64,000 nt of DNA from Nodularia sphaerocarpa UHCC 0038 (GCF_022376295.1 NZ_CP060140.1:1926356-1990355), one strand, 5' to 3'. Counted from the first letter of the stretch, positions 55,433 to 64,000 are shown. Notes: a model not told the origin generated them from the sequence alone. Numbers and translations are program-made.

Positions 55433-56581
55433 TCAGCAGATCAGCCTCTGCAAAACTTGCTTAAACACCATCGCCGCCCAATCAACGTCAGCCTCCGTAG
55501 TATCACGCCCCAAAGTCAAGCGCACCCCTCCCAAAGCGGCTGATTCTGGATAACCCATAGCTAAGAGTATAGGACTAGGGCTAAGTTTACCACTGTGACA
55601 AGCAGAACCAGCACTAATCCCAATACCAGCCAGATTCATTTGTCTTACCAAAGCTTTACCACTGAGTTTTTTACCATCAGCTTTTTCTAAACAGAAACTG
55701 ACATGGTGAGGTAAACGCTGTTCTAAATCGCCTGTAGGAATTAAACCAGGAATATCTGCTAAGTGAGAAAATAGGCGATCGCGCAACTTCATCAACCGGG
55801 GTATTTCACTCAGTAATTCTACCGTGGCTAATTCGGCTGCAATTCCAAAACCAGCGATCGCAGGTACAGCTTGAGTCCCCGAACGCAATCCCATTTCTTG
55901 TCCACCACCACCTAACAAAGGTACTAATTCGATATTAGGACGCACATACAAAGCCCCAGCCCCTTGGGGACCATATATCTTATGGCTGGAAAGGCTGAGT
56001 AAATCTACTGACAATTTCTGCACATCTATCGGTACACGTCCCGCAGCTTGCACCGCATCTGTGTGAAATAAAACACCATGCTGTCGGGTAATATCTCCCA
56101 ATTCAGCAATTGCTTGGACTGTACCGATTTCACTTTGTCCATAAATCACCGACACTAAAACAGTGTTATCTTGCAACGCTGCTTTTAAATCCTGGGGGTT
56201 AATTCTACCTTTAGCATCTACACCCAAACGCGTCACTTCCCAACCCCACATTTCCAACAACCGCGCTGGTTCAGAAATAGCAGAATGTTCAATCTGGGAA
56301 ATAATTATGTGTTGAGGTACAGAGTATAATCTGGCAATACCCATAATTGCTAAATTATTGGCTTCAGTACCACCAGCAGTAAAAATAATCGATTCTGGAT
56401 GAGCAGCATTAATTAAACCCGCCACTTGGATTCTCGCTTGTTCGACAATTGTGGCGGCGCGTTGTCCCCACTCATGTAAACTAGAAGGATTGCCCCATTG
56501 TTGATTGAGGACTGTCTGCATAGCTGCGATCGCTTCTGGACGAGTGGGAGTAGTAGCGCTGTAATCTAAATATATTTGCAT
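55433..56581 (-). CDS. Cysteine desulfurase, NifS/IscS family
   Basis: 382 residues, a PLP enzyme that takes sulfur from L-cysteine for Fe-S clusters and thio-cofactors. Seen: substrate-region YLDYSATTP, GGTEANN, His99 (QIEHSA), PLP lysine Lys201 in SLSSHKIYGPQGAGAL, and catalytic Cys328 in SAGSACHSGK. Length and motifs are normal. It is monocistronic here, with no nearby scaffold (NifU/IscU) genes, so it is more likely housekeeping than part of a nif operon. Confidence 0.93.
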   Translation of the reverse strand: MQIYLDYSATTPTRPEAIAAMQTVLNQQWGNPSSLHEWGQRAATIVEQARIQVAGLINAAHPESIIFTAGGTEANNLAIMGIARLYSVPQHIIISQIEHSAISEPARLLEMWGWEVTRLGVDAKGRINPQDLKAALQDNTVLVSVIYGQSEIGTVQAIAELGDITRQHGVLFHTDAVQAAGRVPIDVQKLSVDLLSLSSHKIYGPQGAGALYVRPNIELVPLLGGGGQEMGLRSGTQAVPAIAGFGIAAELATVELLSEIPRLMKLRDRLFSHLADIPGLIPTGDLEQRLPHHVSFCLEKADGKKLSGKALVRQMNLAGIGISAGSACHSGKLSPSPILLAMGYPESAALGGVRLTLGRDTTEADVDWAAMVFKQVLQRLIC

Positions 56582-56711
56582 ATTATCAATAATTGTGTGA
56601 AACCAGGATTTACCTATATTTTCAGCAATCTCAGTCAGTGGCTGAATTTGCCATACTCAATTTTGGGAAATATAAATGTGTTCATCCCCAATCCACTTTT
56701 AGCAAATTACC

Positions 56712-58340
56712 GTGCAGATTTTTCCGCCCCGAAAATATTTTCTGATCTTTTTTCTGATTTTCGCCATAGTTGCTTGTCAAAAAGCCCAATCCCAAAATCA
56801 GCTTCTAGCAGCTTTACCACAAGATCCCTTAGTTCAAGTTTACTTTAACCATTCCCAGGCTTCAGAATACAAAGAACCTTACCGTCAGCAAACTCGCCTG
56901 GGGGATAACTTGGAACAACAGATTATTGATGCTATTTCTCAAGCTAAAAGCACAGTGGATGTAGCCATTCAAGAATTACGTTTACCTAAAATTTCCCAAG
57001 CACTAGCCCAGAGACAAAAAGCGGGTGTGAAAGTGAGGGTAATTTTAGAAGATAATTACAGTCGCCCTTTGAGTAGTTTAACACCTGCTGAGGTACAAAA
57101 GTTAGCGCCTAGAGAAAAAGCCCGTTATCAAGACTTTCGTGATTTTGTAGACTTGAACAAAGATAATCAACTCAGCCCAGAAGAAATCAATCAACGAGAT
57201 GCTTTAATTATTTTAAATAATGCCAAAATTCCCTGGATAGATGATCGGGCTGATGGTTCAGCCGGTAGTAATTTGATGCATCACAAATTTGTGATTGTGG
57301 ATAATCGTTGGGTAATTAAAACTTCGGCTAATTTTACTTTGAGTGATATTCACGGCGATTATACAAATCTTAGCAGTTTAGGCAATGCCAATAATTTTTT
57401 AAAGATTGATAGCCCAGAATTAGCCGTTTTATTTACCGAAGAGTTTAATATTATGTGGGGTGATGGTCCAGGAGGTAAGCCAGATAGTAGATTCGGCTTG
57501 CAAAAACCAATGCGATCGCCTAAAAATATTACATTAGGTAAAACTAAAATTACAGTCCATTTTTCCCCTACTTCCCAGACGCAACCTTGGCAGAAATCTA
57601 GTAATGGTTTGATGGGAAAAACTTTAGATTCTGCAAGCAAATCTATTGATATGGCCTTGTTTGTTTTTTCGGAACAGCGTCTGGCTAATATTCTCAAAAC
57701 CCGCCATCAAAAAAATGTTTCCATCCGAGCTTTGATTGACTCACAATTTGCCTATCGTGATTATAGCGACGCTATGGATATGATGGGAGTGGCGTTGAGT
57801 AATAATTGTAAATATGACGTAGATAACAATCCTTGGCAAAATCCTCTAACTACTGTCGGTGTACCTACCTTAGCTAAAGGTGATTTATTGCATCATAAAT
57901 TTGGCGTAATTGATCAACAAACCGTAATTACAGGTTCTCATAATTGGTCAAAAGCTGCCAATAATGGTAACGATGAAGCACTATTAATAGTGGAAAATCC
58001 GATAATTGCAGCCCATTATGTGCGTGAGTTTGCCCGTCTTTATGACGATGCTAAACTTGGTTTACCCCCATCAGTTCAAGAAAAAATTGCCGCAGAAAAA
58101 AAACAGTGTCCTCAGATAATCAGTCAGACATCCAGCAAGTCTCCAGAAATTAAACCAGTAAATATCAATACAGCAACTGTAGAAGAATTGGTAACGCTTC
58201 CGGGAATAGGTAAGCAATTAGCGCAAAAAATCATAGTTGCTCGTCAGCAGCAAAAGTTTACATCTCTCCAAGATTTAAGCAGAGTTTCAGGTATTAGTAC
58301 CAGGATGACAGAACAATGGCGCGATCGCCTGGTTTGGTGA
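56712..58340 (+). CDS. Phospholipase D-like lipoprotein with EF-hand loop and helix-hairpin-helix end
   Basis: 542 residues from a GTG. A lipoprotein signal ends at Cys22 (AIVACQ). Two PLD domains each carry the HKD core: HHKFVIVD (about 190-197) with TSANFT, and HHKFGVIDQ with GSHNWSKAANNGNDE. Within the first domain residues 147-158 (DLNKDNQLSPEE) match an EF-hand calcium loop. The last ~65 residues are a ComEA-like helix-hairpin-helix (VNINTATVEELVTLPGIGKQ), which binds DNA. An envelope-anchored nuclease for extracellular DNA is likely; calcium control is inferred. Confidence 0.9.
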   Translation: MQIFPPRKYFLIFFLIFAIVACQKAQSQNQLLAALPQDPLVQVYFNHSQASEYKEPYRQQTRLGDNLEQQIIDAISQAKSTVDVAIQELRLPKISQALAQRQKAGVKVRVILEDNYSRPLSSLTPAEVQKLAPREKARYQDFRDFVDLNKDNQLSPEEINQRDALIILNNAKIPWIDDRADGSAGSNLMHHKFVIVDNRWVIKTSANFTLSDIHGDYTNLSSLGNANNFLKIDSPELAVLFTEEFNIMWGDGPGGKPDSRFGLQKPMRSPKNITLGKTKITVHFSPTSQTQPWQKSSNGLMGKTLDSASKSIDMALFVFSEQRLANILKTRHQKNVSIRALIDSQFAYRDYSDAMDMMGVALSNNCKYDVDNNPWQNPLTTVGVPTLAKGDLLHHKFGVIDQQTVITGSHNWSKAANNGNDEALLIVENPIIAAHYVREFARLYDDAKLGLPPSVQEKIAAEKKQCPQIISQTSSKSPEIKPVNINTATVEELVTLPGIGKQLAQKIIVARQQQKFTSLQDLSRVSGISTRMTEQWRDRLVW

Positions 58341-58460
58341 ATTCAATATAGCGTTTCCCAATCTACTAGGTACTAGTTCATCTGTATTTATCTGTGGTTA
58401 ATTCATTCTATGGCTACGCCACGCAAGCTATTGGTGTACCTCGCTCACGAGATTAAGCCT

Positions 58461-58540
58461 ATATACAGCAACGGACAAGGCGCTTAGGACATGACAAAAT
58501 TCCAAAACCAATTCACAGCAAGCATTTCACTTTTGACTTT
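58461..58540 (-). repeat. Third copy of the ~70-bp dispersed repeat, inverted
   Basis: Its complement reads AAAGTGAAATGCTTGCTGTG, GGTTTTGGAATTTTGTCATG and TCCTAAGC, as in the copies at 56-206. The remaining 58341-58720 holds no gene. Confidence 0.75.
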
Positions 58541-58724
58541 TTATTGGTGCAATGAGATAACTCGTTTTCATTTGGAATTTTACCCCACCCTAACCCTTCC
58601 CCTACCCAAGGTGAAGCAACCAAATTTCTGATCTACCCCTCCGAAGATATCTGAGAAATATCCGAATTGATCAAGACCCCCCGATCAGGAGGGATAAATT
58701 ACAAGCTGATGAATATGAGAATTT

Positions 58725-59187
58725 GTGAAAATTATGTAAATTAATACACAATCTTCACAAATCTCAAATCCTTTAATTTGTCTATTTTGTGCCAATATTT
58801 TGCGTATAAGCCTTATGCAGCCAAGGTATTAGCGTTTTTGTAATTCCCCTTAGTTATATATTTTTTATATGAAGATACAATCTACTACTAGCAAAAAACA
58901 TAGATTGACCAGTAGTATATGACGATACACTGATGACAATTATTATTTAGAAACAAAAAAAACTAAGTATAATTTCATCAAGTTAAAAGCTCTCTGCTGT
59001 TGGGAAAAATCAAGAAAATTGTAATTCTTCAAGAATTTCTTTAATTTCAGAATGTGCGATCGCCGCCCAAACTGAGTTTTCCATCCTCACAACACAGAAG
59101 TTGTGGTTAATTTTGCTCGAAGCTACGCAAAATTAGTTGCAATGTGCCTCCATTTTTAAAGTTCACAGTTATTGGGAGAAAATCACA
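58725..59187 (+). promoter_or_regulatory. Long leader of PEP-CTERM gene 1, conserved with gene 2
   Basis: Shares many blocks with 60604-61063: AATCTTCACAAA, TTATATATTTTTTATAT (58854-58870), ACATAGATTGACCAGTA, ACTAAGTATAATT, TTTCATCAAGTT, CTGAGTTTTCCATC, and GGGAGAAAATCACA before the ATG. It should contain the promoter and a structured or regulatory leader. Confidence 0.65.
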
Positions 59188-60192
59188 ATGAACTCATTGA
59201 CAAAACTTTTGTCACACAGCGCATTCACATTGGTAGGTTTAGGTTTAGCCACAGTTCCGGCTCACGCTGCCCTGATAATCACTCCAAATAACGACGCTAA
59301 CGCTTTAGCTACCGGAATTTTTGATAGTGTTGTCGCAATTGATAATCCTATCTACAGTGGTGCAAATATCGCTTCTGGTACTTTCATCGACGATCTAAAT
59401 ATATTTGGATTTGCCACACCGGGAAACGTCGGTCAGGGTATAGTTTTGAGTACTGGTAACGCTCTACTTGCTGACTCTAGACCGGAAAATCAAGTGATTC
59501 GTGGCAATAACCCCCCAGGAACGAACAGCAATTTGCCAGGAGCGCCTGAGTTAAACGCGTTGATTCCTGGAGGAACATTCGATGCTGCTTCTCTCCAATT
59601 CGATTTTTTCTCACCGACAGATACAGTTGAATTCAGATATATTCTGGCATCAGAAGAATACCCCGCCCAGGGAGGTAGTTTCGGTGATATATTTGGTTTC
59701 TTCTTGAATGGGACCGCCGCAAACAACAATATTGCCTTAATCCCAAACAGTGAGATACCAGTTTCGGTAAATACTATTAACGCTAATATAAACCCTCAGC
59801 TTTTCAGAGACAACATATCAGACAATTTAAACATTGGATATACTGGTTTGACCGAAGTGTTAACCGCTAGAGCCACAGGACTAGTTCCCGGCAGTATCAA
59901 TTCACTTCGACTAGTACTTGCAGATACAGGTGATGGCTTTGGCGATTCTGCTGTGTTTATTGAAGCTGGTGTTTTCTCAGGCGGACCAGTAGACCCAGTA
60001 GACCCAGTAGACCCAGTAGACCCAGTAGACCCAGTAGACCCAGTAGACCCAGTAGACCCAGTAGACCCAGTAGACCCAGTACAAAGTGTTCCTGAACCAA
60101 CGACTATTTTGGGTCTCTTGGCATTGGGTGCTTTTGGTGCTACTACCGAGATGAAGCGCAAACAACAACAGAAAGCTATTGGTCGCGTGTAA
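59188..60192 (+). CDS. PEP-CTERM exoprotein with choice-of-anchor L domain, copy 1
   Basis: I start at the ATG at 59188 (GGGAG nine bases upstream). The 334-residue product has a signal peptide to about residue 28 (VPAHAA), a choice-of-anchor L domain (GIVLSTGNA, ILASEEYP, DIFGFFLNG, IALIPNSEIPVSVNTIN), a Val-Asp-Pro tandem linker and a PEP-CTERM sorting end (VPEPTTILGLLALGAFGA then basic residues). Exosortase would cut and anchor or release it at the surface. No exosortase is in the window. A paralogue follows. Confidence 0.92.
   Translation: MNSLTKLLSHSAFTLVGLGLATVPAHAALIITPNNDANALATGIFDSVVAIDNPIYSGANIASGTFIDDLNIFGFATPGNVGQGIVLSTGNALLADSRPENQVIRGNNPPGTNSNLPGAPELNALIPGGTFDAASLQFDFFSPTDTVEFRYILASEEYPAQGGSFGDIFGFFLNGTAANNNIALIPNSEIPVSVNTINANINPQLFRDNISDNLNIGYTGLTEVLTARATGLVPGSINSLRLVLADTGDGFGDSAVFIEAGVFSGGPVDPVDPVDPVDPVDPVDPVDPVDPVDPVDPVQSVPEPTTILGLLALGAFGATTEMKRKQQQKAIGRV
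59989..60078 (+). repeat. Tandem 9-bp GTAGACCCA repeat
   Basis: About ten uninterrupted copies coding for Val-Asp-Pro, just before the PEP-CTERM signal. The paralogue has an unrelated short Pro/Glu/Thr linker in that place, so the tandem expanded recently. Confidence 0.93.
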
Positions 60193-60224
60193 TCCATAAC
60201 CAATCTAATACTGTACCTGTTTTG

Positions 60225-60253
60225 ACTGCCATTGAAAGACACGGCAGTTTTTT
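60225..60253 (+). terminator. Rho-independent terminator of PEP-CTERM gene 1
   Basis: ACTGCC, a 12-base loop ATTGAAAGACAC, GGCAGT and a T-run. The same hairpin follows the other two PEP-CTERM genes. Confidence 0.85.
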
Positions 60254-60603
60254 ATCTTGAGGGTTCCTGAAATCGTGGCATGACCTGGCCTGCTTTGTGA
60301 GTGCAGATGCCATTCTTGAATAGCATTGTTTTATTACTCTGAAAAAATCAAATACTCTTAGGTTGGGAAGCCAGTGCCTTGCGGAGATTCCTGCCATTGT
60401 AGTAATTGTTTAGCAACGCGAAACCCAACGCTGGCCAGGATGTTGGTTTTCGCAAAGCTTCAAGCCAAGCTACTTTAATTATAAGTGATTAACCGAACAT
60501 GATATTACACAACGTTAGCGAACTGACAAATCAGGGCTGGCGCGATCGCCCCACTGATCGCTGAACTCACTGTCAGATATTACAAGCTGTTATTACCAGT
60601 ATT

Positions 60604-61063
60604 TGTTAAAATTACCTTAATCAACACAAAATCTTCACAAAGCGAAAATCGGGTATTTAGTCTATTTACCCGCAAAATTAGGCTATGATATTTATCGAGT
60701 CTAAATTACAGCTATTTTTCTACCATACCTAATTATATATTTTTTATATAAACATCCGGTCTAATGTAGCAAAAGACATAGATTGACCAGTATTCTATGA
60801 GGATACACTGGTGGTAGATGTTACTGGTTTTAAAAACTAAGTATAATTAAATTTCATCAAGTTCAAACCTTTCAGGTGCTGTAAAAAGTCAGGAAATTTT
60901 CAATTATTAAGGAAGTTACGTGAATTCAGGAGATGCGATCGCAGCCAAACCTGAGTTTTCCATCTTCACAACACAGAACTGGTGCTTAATTTTGCCAAAA
61001 ATGCAACAGCATTTTAAATAGGCATCCATTCTTAAAGTTCACAGCTATTGGGAGAAAATCACA
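60604..61063 (+). promoter_or_regulatory. Long leader of PEP-CTERM gene 2, conserved with gene 1
   Basis: Contains the same ordered blocks as 58725-59187, including TTATATATTTTTTATAT at 60733-60749 and GGGAGAAAATCACA before the start. The part from 60254 to 60600 shows no gene. Confidence 0.65.
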
Positions 61064-62068
61064 ATGAACTCATTGAGCAAATTTTTGTCACGCAGCGCAT
61101 TCACATTAGTAAGTTTAGGTATAGCCGCAGTTCCTGCTCACGCTCTTAATATCACTACAACTGGCGACCCTAACGATTTAGTTAACACCATTTTGGGCGG
61201 GGGGATAACTCTTTCAAATGCTACATACACAGGCGCACCTGATGCATCCGGTACCTTCATCAACGGCTTGTCTTCAGGAATTGGCATAGACCGAGGTATA
61301 ATTCTCACCACTGGTTTTGCTACCAGACTAGCAACCGGAACAGTTACACCCCTTCCTGAAGAACCAGGAGTAGACTTTTTCGACGTTTTCTACGATCCGT
61401 TAGGAGAAGATAACCTAGCTACAGGAGATGATGATTTAAGCAACTTGATTGGTCAAGATACCATTAATGCATCTGTTCTCGAATTTGATTTTATCTCAGA
61501 AACCGGCGATCTTTTTATCAACTACGTTTTTGCATCACAAGAATACCCCATATTTGTCAATAGTCGGTTTAATGATCTATTTGCTTTCTTCTTGGAGGGG
61601 GAAAATTTGGAGAGGATAAATATTGCCTTAATCCCTGGAACTACCACCCCAGTTTCCATAAATACCGTTAATAATGGTAACCCAAATCCACAAAGACCAA
61701 ATGATAATACTGTGGCTACCAACCCTGAATTTTTCAACAACAACAACACAGGGAATTTCAATAATGGATTTAACGGTTTTACCGAAGTATTCACTGCTCA
61801 AGCCACAGGACTAGTTCCCGGTGATACCTATAAAATTAAACTGGCCATTGCAGATGTATTTGATCAATTTTTTGATTCTGCTGTGTTTATTGAATCTGGT
61901 AGCTTCTCTGACACTCCCGTAGAGCCGGAACTTCCAGTCACTCCAGAGACTCCAGTAACAAGTGTTCCAGAACCAACTACTATCTTAGGTCTCTTGGCAT
62001 TGGGTGCTTTTGGTATAAGTACCGATTTGAAGCGCAAACAAAAACACAAAGCCGTTTCCACCTTCTAA
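61064..62068 (+). CDS. PEP-CTERM exoprotein with choice-of-anchor L domain, copy 2
   Basis: 334 residues, a tandem paralogue of the product of 59188-60192. Signal peptide to about residue 27 (VPAHA), anchor-L domain (GIILTTGFA, VFASQEYP, DLFAFFLEG, IALIPGTTTPVSINTVN, FTEVFTAQATGLVPG), linker PELPVTPETPVT, and PEP-CTERM end (VPEPTTILGLLALGAFGI, basic tail). Same ribosome site as copy 1. The two have diverged in the body but keep leader and terminator. Confidence 0.92.
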   Translation: MNSLSKFLSRSAFTLVSLGIAAVPAHALNITTTGDPNDLVNTILGGGITLSNATYTGAPDASGTFINGLSSGIGIDRGIILTTGFATRLATGTVTPLPEEPGVDFFDVFYDPLGEDNLATGDDDLSNLIGQDTINASVLEFDFISETGDLFINYVFASQEYPIFVNSRFNDLFAFFLEGENLERINIALIPGTTTPVSINTVNNGNPNPQRPNDNTVATNPEFFNNNNTGNFNNGFNGFTEVFTAQATGLVPGDTYKIKLAIADVFDQFFDSAVFIESGSFSDTPVEPELPVTPETPVTSVPEPTTILGLLALGAFGISTDLKRKQKHKAVSTF

Positions 62069-62100
62069 TTCATCACCGATCTAATTCTATATCTGTTTTG

Positions 62101-62129
62101 ACTGCCATTGAAAGACACGGCAGTTTTTT
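62101..62129 (+). terminator. Rho-independent terminator of PEP-CTERM gene 2
   Basis: ACTGCC, loop ATTGAAAGACAC, GGCAGT and T-run, identical in stem and loop to the one at 60225. After it, 62130-62578 has no gene; the part from about 62270 keeps traces of the shared leader (AATCTTCACAAA, TTATATATTTATAA). Confidence 0.85.
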
Positions 62130-62578
62130 ATGTGAAGGCTGCGCGAAATCATCTTATGACCTCAGGTCATTTATGACCTCTGCTTAATTTTAGTGATTGC
62201 GCCACTTATTGATTTCTGAACTTTTTACAAAATTTTACTCACTCTGATCATAAGCTTATGAATACAAGTGTTTGTTAAAATTAAGTAAATCAACACCAAA
62301 TCTTCACAAACCAAAAATTGTTTATATTATATCTTGCTCCGAAAAATTGGTGTTTAATCCTTATATAACCTAAATTATAGCGATTTTTTAATTTGAGCAG
62401 ATTATATATTTATAAACTAAACATATAATTTCATGGTATCAAAAAAAGATGTTAAGCAGTAATGTATGATAAGAGACAGGTAAAAAATATTATTGAGTAG
62501 AACGAAAAACTACATCTGATATTTATATCCTGTTCGTATCTGGATACTACTAGTTTAGAAAACTGGAGTTTGATCATT

Positions 62579-63493
62579 GTGTCTACACTTGTCAAAAAAA
62601 TCATGAACACTTGCACAAAAGCAAAATATAAACCGAGCCTCAGCAAAAGTCTAGGACTAGCAGTAATGGCAACTGTCCTGAGTCTTAGCTCTATTCAAGC
62701 TGCTTATGCAGCAGCAGTCAGACCAGGGTTGTTTGATACCAACACAGTACCACGTAATGATGATCAGTCCACTGACCTAGTGGATCTCGGCTTTACAGCC
62801 AACTTTTTTGGTCTAGAATTTGACCAAGCTTACGTTAACAATAACGGTAACATTACATTTGATCAACCCTTGGTCACATATACTCCCTTTGACCTTACCA
62901 GCACTGGAACACAAATTATTGCAGCATTCTTCGCTGATGTGGACACTCGTAACTTGGGTTCAAACGGAGTGACCTACGGTACAGGTATTGTGGATGGTTT
63001 TAATGCCTTTGGGGTTAACTATATTGACGTTGGCTACTATAACCAAAAAGTAGACAAACTGAACAGTTTTCAGCTAGTGTTGATTGATCGTTCTGATACT
63101 GGCGCGGGCAACTTTGATATAGAATTCAACTACGACAAGACTGAGTGGGAAACTGGTGATGTTTCTGGAGGTACTGGTGGCTTAGGCGGTAACTCTGCTC
63201 GCGTTGGCTTTTCTAATGGTACTGGTGACGCGGGTAGCTTCTTCGAGTTAGATGGGTCAGCAGTTAATGGTGCTTTTCTCGATGATGGACCAAATAGTTT
63301 GATTGCCAATAGATTGAACAGTACCGTCGATGGTCGATATATCTTCACTGCTAGAGGAGGTACAATCATCACACCTGTTCCTCGACCAACTTCTGTTCCT
63401 GAACCAACCACTATCTTGGGTCTCTTGGCATTTGGTGCGTTTGGTGCTACTACAGCGTTGAAGCGCAAACAACAATACAAAACTGTTTTCTAA
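62579..63493 (+). CDS. PEP-CTERM exoprotein with nidogen-like domain
   Basis: About 304 residues from a GTG at 62579 (GGAG eleven bases upstream); an ATG at 62603 is an alternative. Signal peptide ends near AAYAAA. The body fits a nidogen-like (NIDO) extracellular domain: FGLEFDQAYVNNNGNITFD, IIAAFFADVDTRN, FQLVLIDRSDTGAGNFDIEF (in part) and ARVGFSNGTGD. The end is a PEP-CTERM signal (VPEPTTILGLLAFGAFGA, basic tail) almost the same as in the two upstream genes. It should reach the surface or sheath. Confidence 0.88.
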   Translation: MSTLVKKIMNTCTKAKYKPSLSKSLGLAVMATVLSLSSIQAAYAAAVRPGLFDTNTVPRNDDQSTDLVDLGFTANFFGLEFDQAYVNNNGNITFDQPLVTYTPFDLTSTGTQIIAAFFADVDTRNLGSNGVTYGTGIVDGFNAFGVNYIDVGYYNQKVDKLNSFQLVLIDRSDTGAGNFDIEFNYDKTEWETGDVSGGTGGLGGNSARVGFSNGTGDAGSFFELDGSAVNGAFLDDGPNSLIANRLNSTVDGRYIFTARGGTIITPVPRPTSVPEPTTILGLLAFGAFGATTALKRKQQYKTVF

Positions 63494-63524
63494 GTATCAT
63501 CCATCACTCATTTAATTTAAAAAC

Positions 63525-63558
63525 AAAAAACTGCCATTGAAAGACATGGCAGTTTTTT
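63525..63558 (+). terminator. Rho-independent terminator of PEP-CTERM gene 3
   Basis: AAAAAACTGCC, loop ATTGAAAGACAT, GGCAGTTTTTT: an 11-bp stem, one loop base changed from the other two. Confidence 0.88.
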
Positions 63559-63592
63559 GTTTTGAGGTTTCCCAAATAGGGACATCATATCA

Positions 63593-63620
63593 CCTACTCC
63601 CCACTCCCCACTCCCCACCT
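63593..63620. repeat. Short tandem heptamer repeat (CCCCACT)
   Basis: CTCCCCACTCCCCACTCCCC, the short tandem repeat type well known from Nostocales genomes. Confidence 0.8.
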
Positions 63621-63639
63621 TTTTTAAGGAATTACTAAG

Positions 63640-63870
63640 ACAGTTGTGTACCCCTCCGGTGCTAGAGTGTAAGATGACCGAGAATAACGGGATACAAGCC
63701 CAGTCCTTCTACGGCTTTCTGGTAAAATTGGGATATAGTCGCCTTATGGCATTGGGAGACTTTAAACGGACGTGGAGGGATGGTAAGACTATCTTGGGAG
63801 CATCAACCCGAAGAAGCGTCAAGGAATCCTCGGACTTTGGGACGAGGAGCTATGTCAAATTGCATAATCT
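63640..63870 (+). mobile_element. Decayed right end of an IS200/IS605-type element
   Basis: The stretch ends GCGTCAAGGAATCCTCGGAC then TTTGGGACGAGGAGCTATGTCAA in two parts: a hairpin TCCTCG/CGAGGA followed by TGTCAA, the look of the right end and guide-RNA scaffold behind tnpB genes. No transposase is left. A 94-residue frame across it (63644-63928) lacks protein character. Identification is by resemblance. Confidence 0.45.
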
Positions 63871-63921
63871 TATGTCTTCCCAGACCCTATCTGAAATCTT
63901 CCTACAAATATTAGGCGCAGC

Positions 63922-64000
63922 ATGGTAACAACAGCAGAAAAAACCAACATTGGCTACATCACCCAAATCATTGGTCCAGTTGTAGACGTTAAATTTGCCG
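63922..64000 (+). CDS. atpB: ATP synthase F1 subunit beta, 5' part
   Basis: The first 26 codons, cut by the window edge: MVTTAEKTNIGYITQIIGPV then VDVKFA. This is the N-terminal beta-barrel of the cyanobacterial beta subunit. The start follows the decayed insertion-sequence end by about 50 bases, so the atpB promoter lies in or beyond that remnant. In cyanobacteria atpB usually pairs with atpE downstream. Confidence 0.95.
   Translation, partial: MVTTAEKTNIGYITQIIGPVVDVKFA

Noticed and set aside
59796..60242. Antisense frames over the Val-Asp-Pro repeat (Gly-Ser-Thr or Val-Tyr-Trp repeats)
   Set aside because: Produced by the 9-bp tandem on the wrong strand; the sense frame has signal peptide, domain and sorting signal.
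63644..63928. 94-residue frame before atpB as a gene
   Set aside because: Overlaps the atpB start, ordinary protein features are lacking, and the DNA looks like an insertion-sequence end.

Overview
The window is chromosomal DNA of a filamentous, probably heterocyst-forming cyanobacterium (Nostoc/Anabaena/Calothrix-like). Evidence: many GCGATCGC (HIP1) octamers; short tandem heptamer repeats and miniature inverted elements of the Nostocales type; CHAT, CHASE2, DUF928 and DUF1822 proteins; several PEP-CTERM exoproteins; a contractile injection system of the kind described in Anabaena; and, at the right edge, the start of a cyanobacterial F1 ATP synthase beta gene. No rRNA, tRNA or CRISPR array was seen.

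Left block (about 0.3-7.0 kb, minus strand): a large two-partner-secretion (TPS) exoprotein, a CHAT-CHASE2 membrane protein and a DUF928 protein. Next, also on minus (7.0-15.2 kb), is a class II lanthipeptide cluster. It holds a mersacidin/lichenicidin-type precursor (an 87-residue gene inside a longer open frame), a LanM synthetase, a C39-peptidase ABC exporter and an HlyD-type adaptor. A 77-residue proline-rich small protein of unknown role follows. A decayed IS630-type transposase marks the right border at 15.4-15.9 kb.

The plus-strand block at 16.0-30.7 kb holds a sigma-70-family factor, a DUF1822 protein, a TPR-CHAT protein, a second TPS exoprotein, its FhaC/ShlB-type outer-membrane transporter and a second TPR-CHAT protein. 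With the left block it forms a candidate system: dedicated sigma factor, caspase-like proteases and surface exoproteins. A TPR protein and a CHASE2-Ser/Thr kinase follow.

From 35 to 40 kb lie a histidine kinase, a LuxR-type response regulator, a pseudokinase-TM-PstS-like fusion and an FHA protein. They sit directly before a contractile injection system cluster (40.0-52.5 kb): tube, a very large repeat protein with a phage tape-measure-like motif, Cis7-like baseplate/tube-initiator protein, spike, PAAR tip, gp25, baseplate J, gpI-like protein and a DUF4159-like protein. Sheath, cap and ATPase genes are absent here, so the machine must be encoded at split loci or be incomplete.

The right end holds an XPB-like helicase with its DUF790 (Bax1) partner, a cysteine desulfurase, a lipoprotein phospholipase-D-like protein with EF-hand and helix-hairpin-helix parts, three PEP-CTERM proteins with related leaders and near-identical terminators, a decayed IS605-type right end, and atpB. 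Miniature elements with terminal inverted repeats and target duplications are scattered through the intergenic gaps.
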